Notes: a model not told the origin generated them from the letters alone. Positions 1-7,133 are shown, counted from the first letter of the stretch. The stretch: DNA of 18,254 bases from an uncultured Alistipes sp. (GCF_902388705.1 NZ_CABMQJ010000044.1:1-18254), one strand, 5' to 3'. Numbers and translations: made by a program.

Positions 1-148
1 CGCCGCTGCGGCGGCGTGCGAGGTCTGCTTCGAAATCTTCCGCCGCGAGCGGGATGCCTGCGGGAACGCCGTCGATCGAGATGCCGATCTGCGGGCCGTG
101 CGACTCGCCCCAGATGGCAAGCCTGAAGTTGTGACCGAAAATGTTCAT
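1..148 (-). CDS. aroC: Chorismate synthase, N-terminal part (runs off the window)
   Basis: Reading leftward from the ATG at 148, the first 49 codons give MNIFGHNFRLAIWGESHG, then PQIGISIDGVPAG and a basic RRRSG stretch. This matches the start of chorismate synthase, including the GESHG signature and the following DGxPAG loop. The enzyme converts EPSP to chorismate, using reduced FMN, in the cytoplasm; it is the last step of the shikimate pathway. The start lies 5 bp after the stop of aroA, so the two genes almost certainly share one mRNA and make consecutive enzymes. Only about the first seventh of the protein is present; the rest lies before base 1. The identity is secure because the motif and neighbour agree. 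Confidence 0.95.
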   Translation of the reverse strand, partial: MNIFGHNFRLAIWGESHGPQIGISIDGVPAGIPLAAEDFEADLARRRSG

Positions 149-153
149 GGCGT

Positions 154-1398
154 TTAAATGCTGATTCGTGCAAGGTCTTCGAAGAAACCGGGGTAGCTTT
201 TGGCCACGCACTCGGCGCCCTCGATTGTAATCTGTGAGTCGCTGCGCAGCGCCGTGACGGCCATCGACATGGCCATGCGGTGGTCGCCGTGGCTCGAAAC
301 GCGGGCTCCGCGGACGTTCCCGCCGCGGATTTTCATGATGTCCTCCTCCGAGGTGTCGACTTCGATGCCCACTTTGGCGTATTCGTCGCGGATTGCCACC
401 GCGCGGTTGCACTCCTTGTATTCGAGCCGCGAGGTGCCCCGTATGACGCTGACGCCGTCGGCCGCTGCGGCGAGCGCGGCGAGTGCCGGGAACAAATCGG
501 GGCAGTTCGTGGCGTCGAACTCGAAAGCCTGCAGCGGGCGGTGCGCCGCCGTTACGGAATCCTCCTCGTTGATGACCGCGGCACCGGCCCGCACGAGTGC
601 CGTGCAGATGGCCGTGTCGGCCTGTTTCGAGAGCATCGAAACGTTGCGGACGGTGACTTCGCCGGCGATGGCCCCCGCGACCAGCAGCATCGCCGCGGCG
701 CTCCAGTCGCCCTCGATGCTGAAATAGGCGGAGCGGTAGCGCTGGTTGCCCTCGATGTAGAACTCCTTGTAGTCGTTGTGGCAGATTTCCACGCCGAAAC
801 GCGACGCGGTGTCCACCGTCATATCTAAATAAGGTGTGGAAACGGCGCTGTGCACATGGAGCGTGGTGTCGCGTTTTGCCAGCGGGAGCGACAGCAGCAG
901 TCCCGTGATGAACTGCGACGATACGGAGCCGTCGACCCCGATTTCTCCGCCCTGGATCGGGCCGCAGACCTCGAACGGCAGGTAGCCGTCGTTGTCGCGC
1001 ACCCGTACGCCCAGTTCCCGCAGCGGCCCTGTCATCATCTCCATCGGGCGCCGGAGCAGCGTGCCGCGGCCCTCGATGGTGATGGGGGTGCTGCAAAGCG
1101 AAGCGATGGGGGTGAACAGGCGCGTTGCCAGGCCCGATTCGCCGACATGGAGCACACGCCCTCCGGGGTGCAGCCCGCCCTCGATGGAGAGCGAGTCGGC
1201 GTCGACCTGTTTGACCCGGGCGCCGAGCGTTTCGATGCATTTGAGCGCCGAACGCGTGTCGTCGCAGAATTCGAGATGGCGCAGCACCGAAACTTCTTCG
1301 CAGAGAAGCGATGCTGCCAGGGCACGCTGTGCGTAACTTTTCGAACAGGGCGGCGTCAGCGTGCCTTTAACGCGGCCCAATGGAACCGTCTTATCCAT
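154..1398 (-). CDS. aroA: 3-phosphoshikimate 1-carboxyvinyltransferase (EPSP synthase)
   Basis: The 414-residue product transfers the enolpyruvyl group of PEP to shikimate-3-phosphate, the step just before chorismate synthase, whose gene follows directly. Shikimate-3-phosphate contacts are visible as K20, S21 and R25 near the N-terminus. The glycine-rich PEP loop reads ESGLATR (87-93) where many family members have NAGTAxR; the loop Gly and Arg are kept. SSQF at about 160-163, the catalytic Asp in CPDLFPA (D301), YKECNR (K328, E329, R332), DHRMAM (H373, R374) and K400 complete the active site. Length is close to the family norm of about 430. The ATG at 1398 sits right before the conserved start of the fold, so no other start is needed. 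A possible weak hairpin separates it from lptB, 67 bp upstream. Confidence 0.95.
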   Translation of the reverse strand: MDKTVPLGRVKGTLTPPCSKSYAQRALAASLLCEEVSVLRHLEFCDDTRSALKCIETLGARVKQVDADSLSIEGGLHPGGRVLHVGESGLATRLFTPIASLCSTPITIEGRGTLLRRPMEMMTGPLRELGVRVRDNDGYLPFEVCGPIQGGEIGVDGSVSSQFITGLLLSLPLAKRDTTLHVHSAVSTPYLDMTVDTASRFGVEICHNDYKEFYIEGNQRYRSAYFSIEGDWSAAAMLLVAGAIAGEVTVRNVSMLSKQADTAICTALVRAGAAVINEEDSVTAAHRPLQAFEFDATNCPDLFPALAALAAAADGVSVIRGTSRLEYKECNRAVAIRDEYAKVGIEVDTSEEDIMKIRGGNVRGARVSSHGDHRMAMSMAVTALRSDSQITIEGAECVAKSYPGFFEDLARISI

Positions 1399-1420
1399 TG
1401 TGTAGGTTATATGTTTAAAC

Positions 1421-1445
1421 GGGGCGCCGTTCGCTCCGGCACCCC
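1421..1445 (-). terminator. Weak hairpin between lptB and aroA
   Basis: On the minus strand GGGGTGCCG and CGGCGCCCC pair with one mismatch around a short loop, followed by GTTTAAAC rather than a real T run. It could be a partial terminator or an mRNA-processing stem between lptB and aroA. It is too weak to claim that the two genes are separate transcription units. Confidence 0.3.
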
Positions 1446-1465
1446 TGTATTTCCGATTTTCGTTT

Positions 1466-2254
1466 TTACTCCTGTTGTGCTTTGCGGTTCTTCATGTCCT
1501 GCGTCAGTTGGTGGCTCTTCTTGAGCTCGAAATGCTGGCCCAGGTAGACTTTGCGAACCATCGGGTCGGCGGCAAGCTCCTCGGCCGTACCCGTTTTGAG
1601 TATCTTGCCCTCGTAGAGCAGGTAGGTGCGGTCGGTGATGGCCAGCGTTTCGTCGACGTTGTGGTCGGTGATGATGACGCCGATATTCTTGTGCTTGAGC
1701 GTCGCCACGATCGACTGGATGTCCTCCACGGCAATGGGGTCGACGCCGGCGAACGGCTCGTCGAGCAGGATGAATGCGGGGTTGATGGCCACGGCGCGGG
1801 CGATTTCCGTGCGGCGGCGCTCGCCGCCCGAGAGCTGGATGCCCAGGCTCTTGCGCACTTTCTGCAGACGGAACTCCTCGATCAGCGATTCGACGCGCTC
1901 GGCCTGGTACTCTTTCGAGTAGTCGGTCATTTCGAGCACGGCGCGCAGGTTGTCCTCGACCGACAGGCGGCGGAATACCGACGCCTCCTGCGCCAGGTAG
2001 CCCACGCCCATCTGGGCGCGTTTGTAAACCGGCTCGTTGGTCAGCTCGGCGACCTGCCCCTCGTCGCTTTCGAGGAAAATGCGGCCCTCGTTGGGTTTGA
2101 TAAGTCCCACGATCATGTAGAACGTCGTGGTTTTGCCGGCTCCGTTGGGGCCGAGCAGTCCGACGATCTCACCCTGGTTGACGTCGATCGAAACGTGGTC
2201 GACCACGGTGCGGGCTTTGTATTTTTTGACAAGTTCGCTGGTGTATAGGCGCAT
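1466..2254 (-). CDS. lptB: LPS export ABC transporter ATP-binding protein LptB
   Basis: The 262-residue protein is a complete ABC ATPase: Walker A GPNGAGKTT (35-43), Q-loop Q89, signature LSGGE (141-145), Walker B ending in DE (165-166) and switch His in ITDHN (H198). The pattern GYLAQEASVFRRLSVEDNL and ERRRTEIARA are typical of LptB rather than of nutrient importers. LptB drives LptF/LptG on the inner face of the cytoplasmic membrane, extracting LPS and passing it to the periplasmic bridge. The protein is about 20 residues longer than the usual 240 because of a hydrophilic C-terminal tail rich in K and Q. It starts the leftward unit lptB-aroA-aroC and is divergent from recQ. A perfect -7 element lies about 27 bp before its ATG. 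Confidence 0.93.
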   Translation of the reverse strand: MRLYTSELVKKYKARTVVDHVSIDVNQGEIVGLLGPNGAGKTTTFYMIVGLIKPNEGRIFLESDEGQVAELTNEPVYKRAQMGVGYLAQEASVFRRLSVEDNLRAVLEMTDYSKEYQAERVESLIEEFRLQKVRKSLGIQLSGGERRRTEIARAVAINPAFILLDEPFAGVDPIAVEDIQSIVATLKHKNIGVIITDHNVDETLAITDRTYLLYEGKILKTGTAEELAADPMVRKVYLGQHFELKKSHQLTQDMKNRKAQQE

Positions 2255-2280
2255 TGCGTTCTTTCGCTATAAAATTTTCA

Positions 2281-2288
2281 CAAAGTTA
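2281..2288 (-). promoter_or_regulatory. Probable lptB promoter -7 element
   Basis: On the minus strand the bases read TAACTTTG, a perfect match to the Bacteroidetes -7 consensus TAnnTTTG. It would start RNA around 2275, giving a leader of about 20 nt to the lptB ATG at 2254. The -33 region is A-rich without a clear TTTG. Confidence 0.5.
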
Positions 2289-2310
2289 TGCTTTTTTCCG
2301 AAAAGTTTTT

Positions 2311-2318
2311 TATCTTTA
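2311..2318 (+). promoter_or_regulatory. Possible recQ promoter -7 element
   Basis: TATCTTTA matches TAnnTTTG in all but the final G and lies about 38 bp before the chosen recQ ATG at 2356. No clear TTTG -33 box is present. Start of transcription near 2324 would exclude the longer in-frame start at 2254, which overlaps the lptB start. Confidence 0.35.
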
Positions 2319-2355
2319 CATTGAATTTTCAGATTTTAAGAGTATAAACGGCGAA

Positions 2356-4548
2356 ATGAAACAAGATGAATCGTCCCTGCTGCACGACAAGCTGAAGGAA
2401 TACTTCGGCTTTTCGTCGTTCAAAGGGAATCAGGAGGCAGTGATCCGCAACGTGTTGGATGGTAAGGATACGTTTGTGCTGATGCCGACGGGCGGCGGGA
2501 AATCCCTCTGTTACCAGCTGCCCGCCCTGATTATGGACGGCGTGGCGATTGTTATTTCGCCGCTGATTGCGCTGATGAAAAACCAGGTGGACGCCATGCG
2601 CACCTTTTCGGCCGAGTCGGGTATCGCCCATTTCCTCAATTCGTCGCTCAACAAGACTGCCGTGGCACAGGTGCGGGCCGACGTGCTGGCCGGAAAGACC
2701 AAGCTGCTCTATTTCGCCCCCGAGTCGCTCACCAAGGAGGACAACGTGGCGTTCCTGCGTAAGATAAAGGTGTCGTTCTATGCCATCGACGAGGCGCACT
2801 GCATCTCGGAGTGGGGGCACGATTTCCGTCCCGAGTACCGACGCATCCGTCCGATTATCAATGAAATCGGGGCTGCACCGCTGATCGCCCTGACTGCGAC
2901 CGCGACGCCCAAGGTGCAGCTGGACATCCAGAAGAACCTCGGCATGTCCGACGCCTCGGTGTTCAAGTCGTCGTTCAACCGCCCGAACCTTTATTACGAA
3001 ATTCGGCCCAAGCACAACGTCGACCACGACATCATCCGCTTCATCAAGCAGAACGAGGGCAAGAGCGGCATCATCTACTGTTTGAGCCGCAAGAAGGTCG
3101 AGGAGCTCACCGAACTGCTGGTGGCCAACGGCATCAAGGCGCTGGCCTACCATGCCGGCATGGACGCGTCGACGCGCGCCGCCAACCAGGACGATTTCCT
3201 GATGGAGCGGGTCGACGTGATCGTCGCCACGATTGCGTTCGGCATGGGTATCGACAAGCCCGACGTACGTTACGTCATCCACTACGATATTCCCAAGTCG
3301 CTCGAAGGATATTACCAGGAAACGGGCCGCGCCGGCCGTGACGGCGGCGAGGGCTATTGCCTGACCTTTTACAGCTACAAGGACATCCAGAAACTCGAGA
3401 AGTTCATGCAGGGCAAGCCCATCGCCGAGCAGGAGATCGGCAAGTTGCTGCTGCTGGAAACGGTGTCCTACGCCGAGAGTTCGATGTGCCGCCGCAAGAC
3501 GCTGCTGCACTACTTCGGCGAGGATTACAAGGAGGAGAACTGCGGCAACTGCGACAACTGCCGCAATCCCCGTCCGAAGATCGACGCCCGGGCGGCGCTC
3601 AAGACGGCGCTCGAAGCGCTGCGCGATTTGGGCGACAAGTTCAAGGCCGACTACCTCATCAACGTGCTCACGGGCAAGAATACGGCGCTCATCAAGAGCT
3701 ACGGGCACAACAAAAGCAAGTGGTTCGGGGCGGGCGCCGAGCACGATGCCCGTTTCTGGGGCGCCGTGCTGCGGCAGGCGCTCATCCTCGGCCTGGTGGA
3801 CAAGAACATCGAGAACTACGGACTGATTTCGGTGAACAGGAAAGGCGAGAACTACATCGCCATGCCTTTCCCCGTGACGGTGACGCTCGACCACGACTAC
3901 GACGAGGAGGAGCGCGAGGCCGAGGCCGTTGCCCCGATGGGCAAGGGCGGCGCGGCGGACGAGGAGTTGTTCTCGATGCTCAAGGATTTGCGCAAGAAAG
4001 TGGCCAAGCAGCACGGGCTGCCGCCGTTCGTCATCTTCCAGGATCCGTCGCTCGAGGACATGGCCGTGCAGTACCCGATAACCGTCGAGGAGATGCAGAA
4101 CATCACCGGCGTGGGCGTGGGCAAGGCCCGCAAGTTCGGCGAGGAGTTCATCAAGCTCATCAAGGCCTACGTCGAGGAGAAGGAGATTATCCGTCCGCAG
4201 GATATGATCGTCAAATCGGTCGGCAACAAGTCGGGCAACAAGATTTTCATCATCCAGTCCATCGACCGGAAGATGGATTTCGAGGACATCGCCCGTGCCA
4301 AAGACCTCGATTTCGACGAACTGCTGACCGAAATCGAGGGAATCGTCAACTCGGGTACGAAACTCGATATTTCGTACTACCTCAAGGAGTTTATGGACGA
4401 GGATAAAATCGAGGACATATACCTCTATTTCAAGGAGGATGCCGAAAGCGACTCGCTCGATGCGGCCATCGAAGAGCTGGGGGCCGACTATACGGAGGAG
4501 GAGATACGCCTGGTGCGTATCAAGTTTATCTGCGAGCAGGGTAACTGA
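2356..4548 (+). CDS. recQ: ATP-dependent DNA helicase RecQ
   Basis: The 730-residue protein is a 3'-5' superfamily 2 helicase acting in recombination and replication-fork repair. Walker A is PTGGGKS (44-50), motif II DEAH (145-148) with the aromatic-rich loop SEWGHDFRPEY after it, motif III ALTATAT, and motif VI QETGRAGRDGG. The RecQ zinc site is present (C378, then C396, C399, C402), followed by the winged-helix RQC region and an HRDC domain (about 536-615) with the GVGKARKFG turn. Roughly 115 further acidic residues form a C-terminal helical extension that resembles the helix-turn-helix tail of other Bacteroidetes RecQ proteins. The frame is open back to 2254, but MKQDESS at 2356 fits the family start and the promoter position. 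Three small membrane genes follow on the same strand. Confidence 0.96.
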   Translation: MKQDESSLLHDKLKEYFGFSSFKGNQEAVIRNVLDGKDTFVLMPTGGGKSLCYQLPALIMDGVAIVISPLIALMKNQVDAMRTFSAESGIAHFLNSSLNKTAVAQVRADVLAGKTKLLYFAPESLTKEDNVAFLRKIKVSFYAIDEAHCISEWGHDFRPEYRRIRPIINEIGAAPLIALTATATPKVQLDIQKNLGMSDASVFKSSFNRPNLYYEIRPKHNVDHDIIRFIKQNEGKSGIIYCLSRKKVEELTELLVANGIKALAYHAGMDASTRAANQDDFLMERVDVIVATIAFGMGIDKPDVRYVIHYDIPKSLEGYYQETGRAGRDGGEGYCLTFYSYKDIQKLEKFMQGKPIAEQEIGKLLLLETVSYAESSMCRRKTLLHYFGEDYKEENCGNCDNCRNPRPKIDARAALKTALEALRDLGDKFKADYLINVLTGKNTALIKSYGHNKSKWFGAGAEHDARFWGAVLRQALILGLVDKNIENYGLISVNRKGENYIAMPFPVTVTLDHDYDEEEREAEAVAPMGKGGAADEELFSMLKDLRKKVAKQHGLPPFVIFQDPSLEDMAVQYPITVEEMQNITGVGVGKARKFGEEFIKLIKAYVEEKEIIRPQDMIVKSVGNKSGNKIFIIQSIDRKMDFEDIARAKDLDFDELLTEIEGIVNSGTKLDISYYLKEFMDEDKIEDIYLYFKEDAESDSLDAAIEELGADYTEEEIRLVRIKFICEQGN

Positions 4549-4624
4549 CGCCCTGCACCGACTTGCCGTCCGCGACTGTTGCGTCACTGTTCCGGGGATT
4601 GAAACCAACTTAACTGATACGCCT

Positions 4625-4843
4625 ATGAACAAAAAGACTTTTACTGTTGCCGTGATTTTCCTCATCGTGACGCTCGTCTGGCTCGGAGTCAACATCTTCT
4701 GGGCTATGTCGAACCGCAATTGTGTTTTCGACCTCATCGTAGCCATGCTTTTTGTCGTAGCCGGCGCGGGAATGGTGTACAACGAATGCCACAAACGCAA
4801 ACGCAAACACCTCGCCGAGGTCAATAAATTCAAAATACCCTGA
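4625..4843 (+). CDS. Small two-helix membrane protein, unknown function
   Basis: A 72-residue product with two hydrophobic segments, about residues 5-27 and 34-52, and a short basic tail (KRKRKH) that by the positive-inside rule should face the cytoplasm. I recognise no family. It begins 77 bp after recQ and is followed 2 bp later by another tiny membrane protein, so the three small genes look like a single unit. No promoter is evident between recQ and this gene. The call as a real gene rests on the clean TM pattern, the close packing with its neighbours and the lack of a better use of the stretch. Confidence 0.7.
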   Translation: MNKKTFTVAVIFLIVTLVWLGVNIFWAMSNRNCVFDLIVAMLFVVAGAGMVYNECHKRKRKHLAEVNKFKIP

Positions 4844-4845
4844 TT

Positions 4846-5040
4846 ATGGCCGCTTTGCAGCGCTTCCAGACGATTATGTCCGTGTTTTTCCTCTTGTGCG
4901 CTGCGGTTTCCCTGTGGCGGATAGTGGCTTGTGACGGCAGGGACATCTGGTATGTCCCGTGCGTGCTGGTCTGCGCTGCGGGAATCATGGCCGCCGGGGC
5001 CCGGAATGCGCGCCGTAAAAAAGGACAAAACAATGACTGA
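4846..5040 (+). CDS. Small two-helix membrane protein, unknown function
   Basis: A 64-residue product beginning MAALQRFQTI, with hydrophobic stretches at about 11-27 and 33-50 and a basic C-terminus (ARNARRKKG). It starts 2 bp after the preceding small membrane protein and overlaps the following one by 8 bp (the ATG at 5033 lies inside its last codons), the arrangement expected of translationally coupled genes. A second Met at residue 11 is a possible alternative start. No family is recognised. Like its neighbours it has two helices and a positive tail, so the trio could be diverged copies or partners in one small membrane assembly; that is inference. Confidence 0.65.
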   Translation: MAALQRFQTIMSVFFLLCAAVSLWRIVACDGRDIWYVPCVLVCAAGIMAAGARNARRKKGQNND

Positions 5041-5281
5041 CATGAAAACCAATGTAATGCAGGTTGTCCGCCTCGTGATGATGATCGTGGCGGTAGCGGG
5101 CGTAATCTACGCCCTGGAGTATATGGAACGGGGCATTGCCGTGTGGTTCTGGGTCACGCTGCTGGGGATCGGGTTCGTGGGGCTGCTCTACACGTTCCGC
5201 ATGACGCAGCGCCGCATGCGGCTCGAGCGCCGTGCGAAAGAGCGGCAGGAGAAGAAAAGGGCCCGCAAATCGAAACGCTGA
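5033..5281 (+). CDS. Small two-helix membrane protein with strongly basic tail
   Basis: An 82-residue product starting MTDMKTNVMQ, or 79 residues if the ATG at 5042 is used. Two hydrophobic segments (about 10-28 and 36-54) are followed by a long, highly charged tail rich in R, K and E that could form a cytoplasmic helix. The first ATG overlaps the previous gene by 8 bp; the second would begin 1 bp after that gene's stop. The stop at 5281 sits just before a hairpin with a T-rich tail, so this is the last gene of the recQ-linked group. The frame is open further upstream (to 4931), but that would overlap the previous gene extensively and lacks the membrane pattern. Function unknown. Confidence 0.68.
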   Translation: MTDMKTNVMQVVRLVMMIVAVAGVIYALEYMERGIAVWFWVTLLGIGFVGLLYTFRMTQRRMRLERRAKERQEKKRARKSKR

Positions 5282-5288
5282 CTGCTTT

Positions 5289-5320
5289 CCGCCGGACATT
5301 GCTGCCCGGCGGTCTTTGTT
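5289..5320 (+). terminator. Terminator after the recQ-linked genes
   Basis: CCGCCGG (5289-5295) pairs with CCGGCGG (5306-5312) across a 10-nt loop and is followed by TCTTTGTT. It lies 8 bp past the last stop codon. The right arm and tail, CTGCCCGGCGGTCTTTGT, are repeated exactly at 5581-5598 at the far end of the repeat array. Confidence 0.55.
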
Positions 5321-5598
5321 GGCCGGCCCGGCGGTTTTATTTCCGGGGCAGCGGTTTTGTCTTCCGGGCAGCGGCCCCCCCCCCGCATTTTATTGGGAGA
5401 GGCATTTTTTCGACGGTTTTCATTTCCGGGGTAGCGGTTTTGTCTTTCGGGCAGCGGCTATTTGTTTCCGGAGGCATCTTTTCCGGGGTAGCGGTTTTGG
5501 TTTCGGGGCAACGGCTATTTGTTTTCGGAGGCATCTTTTCCGGGCCGGCGGTTTTTATTCCCGGATAACGGTTTTAGTTCCTGCCCGGCGGTCTTTGT
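5302..5598 (+). repeat. Degenerate 20-bp / 57-bp repeat array in an intergenic region
   Basis: The stretch consists of about ten variants of a 20-bp unit of the type GCGGTTTTGTCTTCCGGGCA, some replaced by a longer unit containing CTATTTG, GGAGGCATC and TTTTCCGGG. Two of the long composites form a 57-bp tandem duplication (starting near 5433 and 5490), and a more diverged third copy precedes them. The array is bounded by an exact 18-bp direct repeat (5302-5319 and 5581-5598) that includes the right arm of the recQ-group terminator. It also contains a run of ten C. The 20-bp period is not a multiple of three, which argues against a coding repeat. This accounts for almost the whole 356-bp gap between genes. 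Confidence 0.8.
5375..5384 (+). repeat. Homopolymer run of 10 C
   Basis: Ten consecutive C inside the repeat array, about 250 bp before the acetyltransferase gene. It is the longest of four such intergenic runs in the window. Confidence 0.95.
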
Positions 5599-5625
5599 CC
5601 GTATCTATGGCCGGCGGTGGGCCGG

Positions 5626-5633
5626 TAAGTTTG
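5626..5633 (+). promoter_or_regulatory. -7 element abutting the acetyltransferase start codon
   Basis: TAAGTTTG matches TAnnTTTG perfectly and ends only 4 bp before the ATG at 5638, so RNA started from it would be leaderless or nearly so. No TTTG lies at the proper -33 distance; the nearest is 28 bp upstream. Confidence 0.35.
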
Positions 5634-5637
5634 TGAA

Positions 5638-6165
5638 ATGGTAATATTCAAAGATGAAATTTTGACGCTGCGTACCTGGCGCGCGGCGGATGCGGCGGCG
5701 TTGGCGGCCAATGCCGACGACATCACGCTGTGGAATAACGTGCGCGATTTCTTTCCGCATCCCTACACCCTCGGCGACGCCCGGGAGTTCATCGCGGCGG
5801 CGGCCGGCAAGTCGTGCCCGGTGGATTTCGCCGTCGTGGTGGGCGGCAGGGCCGTTGGCGGCGTGGGGTTCGTGCCCGGGACGGACGTCGAGCGCTTCGG
5901 CGCCGAAATCGGCTACTGGCTCGGCAGCCGCTACCGAGGCCGGGGCATTATGACGGCGGCCGTCGGGCGGGCTGTGGAGTGGATGTTCGCAAATACCCCG
6001 ATAATTCGTATCTTTGCCGCGGTGTATGCCACCAATCCCGCTTCGCAGCGGGTGCTGGCGAAAGCCGGGTTCCGGCATGTCGGGACGTTCCGCCGGGCTT
6101 TTTTCAAGAACGGGGCGTTCGTGGACGGCTGTTGTTACGAATTACTGAAAGACGAAGATGAGTGA
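5638..6165 (+). CDS. GNAT-family N-acetyltransferase (RimJ/RimL-like)
   Basis: The 175-residue protein starts with the LRTWRAADAAALAANADD pattern of RimJ/RimL-type GNAT enzymes, which acetylate protein N-termini or small amines with acetyl-CoA. The acetyl-CoA pyrophosphate loop is seen as YRGRGIMTAAV (about 100-110), preceded by the strand EIGYWLG and followed by the NPASQRVLAKAGF helix and strand that close the fold. The substrate cannot be told from sequence. Its last codons overlap the start of rsmA by 8 bp (ATGAGTGA), so the two are translationally coupled; a role in acting on ribosomal proteins would suit that partner but is only a guess. The gene body is more GC-rich than its surroundings and lies just after the repeat array. 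Confidence 0.9.
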   Translation: MVIFKDEILTLRTWRAADAAALAANADDITLWNNVRDFFPHPYTLGDAREFIAAAAGKSCPVDFAVVVGGRAVGGVGFVPGTDVERFGAEIGYWLGSRYRGRGIMTAAVGRAVEWMFANTPIIRIFAAVYATNPASQRVLAKAGFRHVGTFRRAFFKNGAFVDGCCYELLKDEDE

Positions 6166-6979
6166 AGTAAGAGCCAAAAAGGCGCTGGGACAGCATTTCC
6201 TGGTCGACCTCAATATTGCGCGCAAGATATGCGACGCGCTCTCGGGAGGCCGGGTGCCGGGTGCCGGGGAGTCGGTCCGCGGTACCGCGGCGTTGCCGTG
6301 CGATGTGCTGGAAGTGGGGTGCGGCATGGGCGTGCTGACGCAGTTCCTGCTCAAACGCAGCGATATAACCACCTACGGTGCGGAGATCGATGCCGAAAGC
6401 GTCGAATACCTGCATGCGCATTTCCCCGAGTTCGCACCGCGGCTGATCGAGGGCGACTTCCTGAAGCTGAACCTGCGCGAGCGTTTTCCGGAGGGGCTGA
6501 AAATCATCGGCAATTTCCCGTACAATATCTCCTCGCAGATATTTTTCAAGGTGCTCGAGAACCGCGATTTGGTGCCCGAGTGCGTGGGCATGATTCAGAA
6601 AGAGGTCGCCGTGCGAATCGCGGAGCCTCCCGGGTCGAAAGAATACGGTATTTTGAGCGTGCTGCTGCAGGCGTGGTACGACATCGAATACCTGTTTACG
6701 GTCAACGAAACGGTCTTCAACCCGCCGCCCAAGGTCAAAAGCGCCGTCATTCGCCTGCGCCGCAACGGGGTGGAGCGGCTCGGCTGCGACGAAGCCCTTT
6801 TCATCAAGGTGGTGAAGGCCTCTTTCGGCCAGCGGCGCAAGATGATTCGCAACTCCCTGCGGTCGGTGTTCGGGAATTTCGGGGGTGCCGAGCATCCTTT
6901 TTTCACGCAGCGCGCCGAGCAGCTTTCGGTCGCCGATTTCGTGGAGCTGACCAACTGGGTGGCCGGAAACCGGGTGTAG
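6158..6979 (+). CDS. rsmA: 16S rRNA (adenine1518/1519-N6)-dimethyltransferase RsmA/KsgA
   Basis: The 273-residue enzyme dimethylates two adjacent adenines in the 3'-terminal hairpin of 16S rRNA late in small-subunit assembly, using S-adenosylmethionine. The N-terminal KKALGQHFL motif, SAM loop LEVGCGMG (51-58) and catalytic NFPY (119-122) are all present, followed by the PPPKVKSAVI segment and a C-terminal helical domain with FGQRRKMIRNSL. It overlaps the acetyltransferase gene by 8 bp. Between the N-terminal helix and the SAM loop there is a Gly/Ala/Pro-rich insertion (about residues 29-46) that most homologues lack or keep shorter. Its DNA has short tandem GGTGCCGG-like units and a perfect 14-bp palindrome. 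A strong terminator follows 68 bp after the stop. Confidence 0.95.
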   Translation: MSEVRAKKALGQHFLVDLNIARKICDALSGGRVPGAGESVRGTAALPCDVLEVGCGMGVLTQFLLKRSDITTYGAEIDAESVEYLHAHFPEFAPRLIEGDFLKLNLRERFPEGLKIIGNFPYNISSQIFFKVLENRDLVPECVGMIQKEVAVRIAEPPGSKEYGILSVLLQAWYDIEYLFTVNETVFNPPPKVKSAVIRLRRNGVERLGCDEALFIKVVKASFGQRRKMIRNSLRSVFGNFGGAEHPFFTQRAEQLSVADFVELTNWVAGNRV

Positions 6980-7047
6980 GCCCGCAACGGGTACGGGGCG
7001 CTGCGCTCCTCTTGCATTTTTCCCGGTCGGCCGGACAGGATATATAA

Positions 7048-7080
7048 TAAAAGCACCGGGTAATCCCGGTGCTTTTATTT
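7048..7080. terminator. Bidirectional terminator between rsmA and the M16 genes
   Basis: TAAAAGCACCGGG (7048-7060) pairs perfectly with CCCGGTGCTTTTA (7065-7077) around a TAAT loop. The T-rich flank on each strand makes it usable both for rsmA (plus) and for the convergent M16 operon (minus). Confidence 0.9.
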
Positions 7081-7133
7081 TGGGCTTGCTCCTCCGGAGC
7101 CTGTGTTCCGCCTGCCGCCAGCGGTAGGGGCGG

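Noticed and set aside
2254..2355. Upstream in-frame extension of recQ
   Set aside because: It overlaps the lptB start and the divergent promoter region and encodes an AT-rich leader unlike RecQ.
2329..5052. An antisense open frame of 907 codons across recQ and the small membrane genes
   Set aside because: Low-complexity translation with no motifs, opposite well-supported genes; another product of codon bias.
5337..5534. Minus-strand 65-codon frame with a 19-residue repeat (TKTATPEK type) in the repeat array
   Set aside because: The 57-bp duplication happens to be a multiple of three, but the basic unit is 20 bp and the frame has no signal, domain or upstream promoter.
5302..5598. CRISPR array
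   Set aside because: Units are degenerate and mostly contiguous, without uniform unique spacers, and there are no cas genes in the window.
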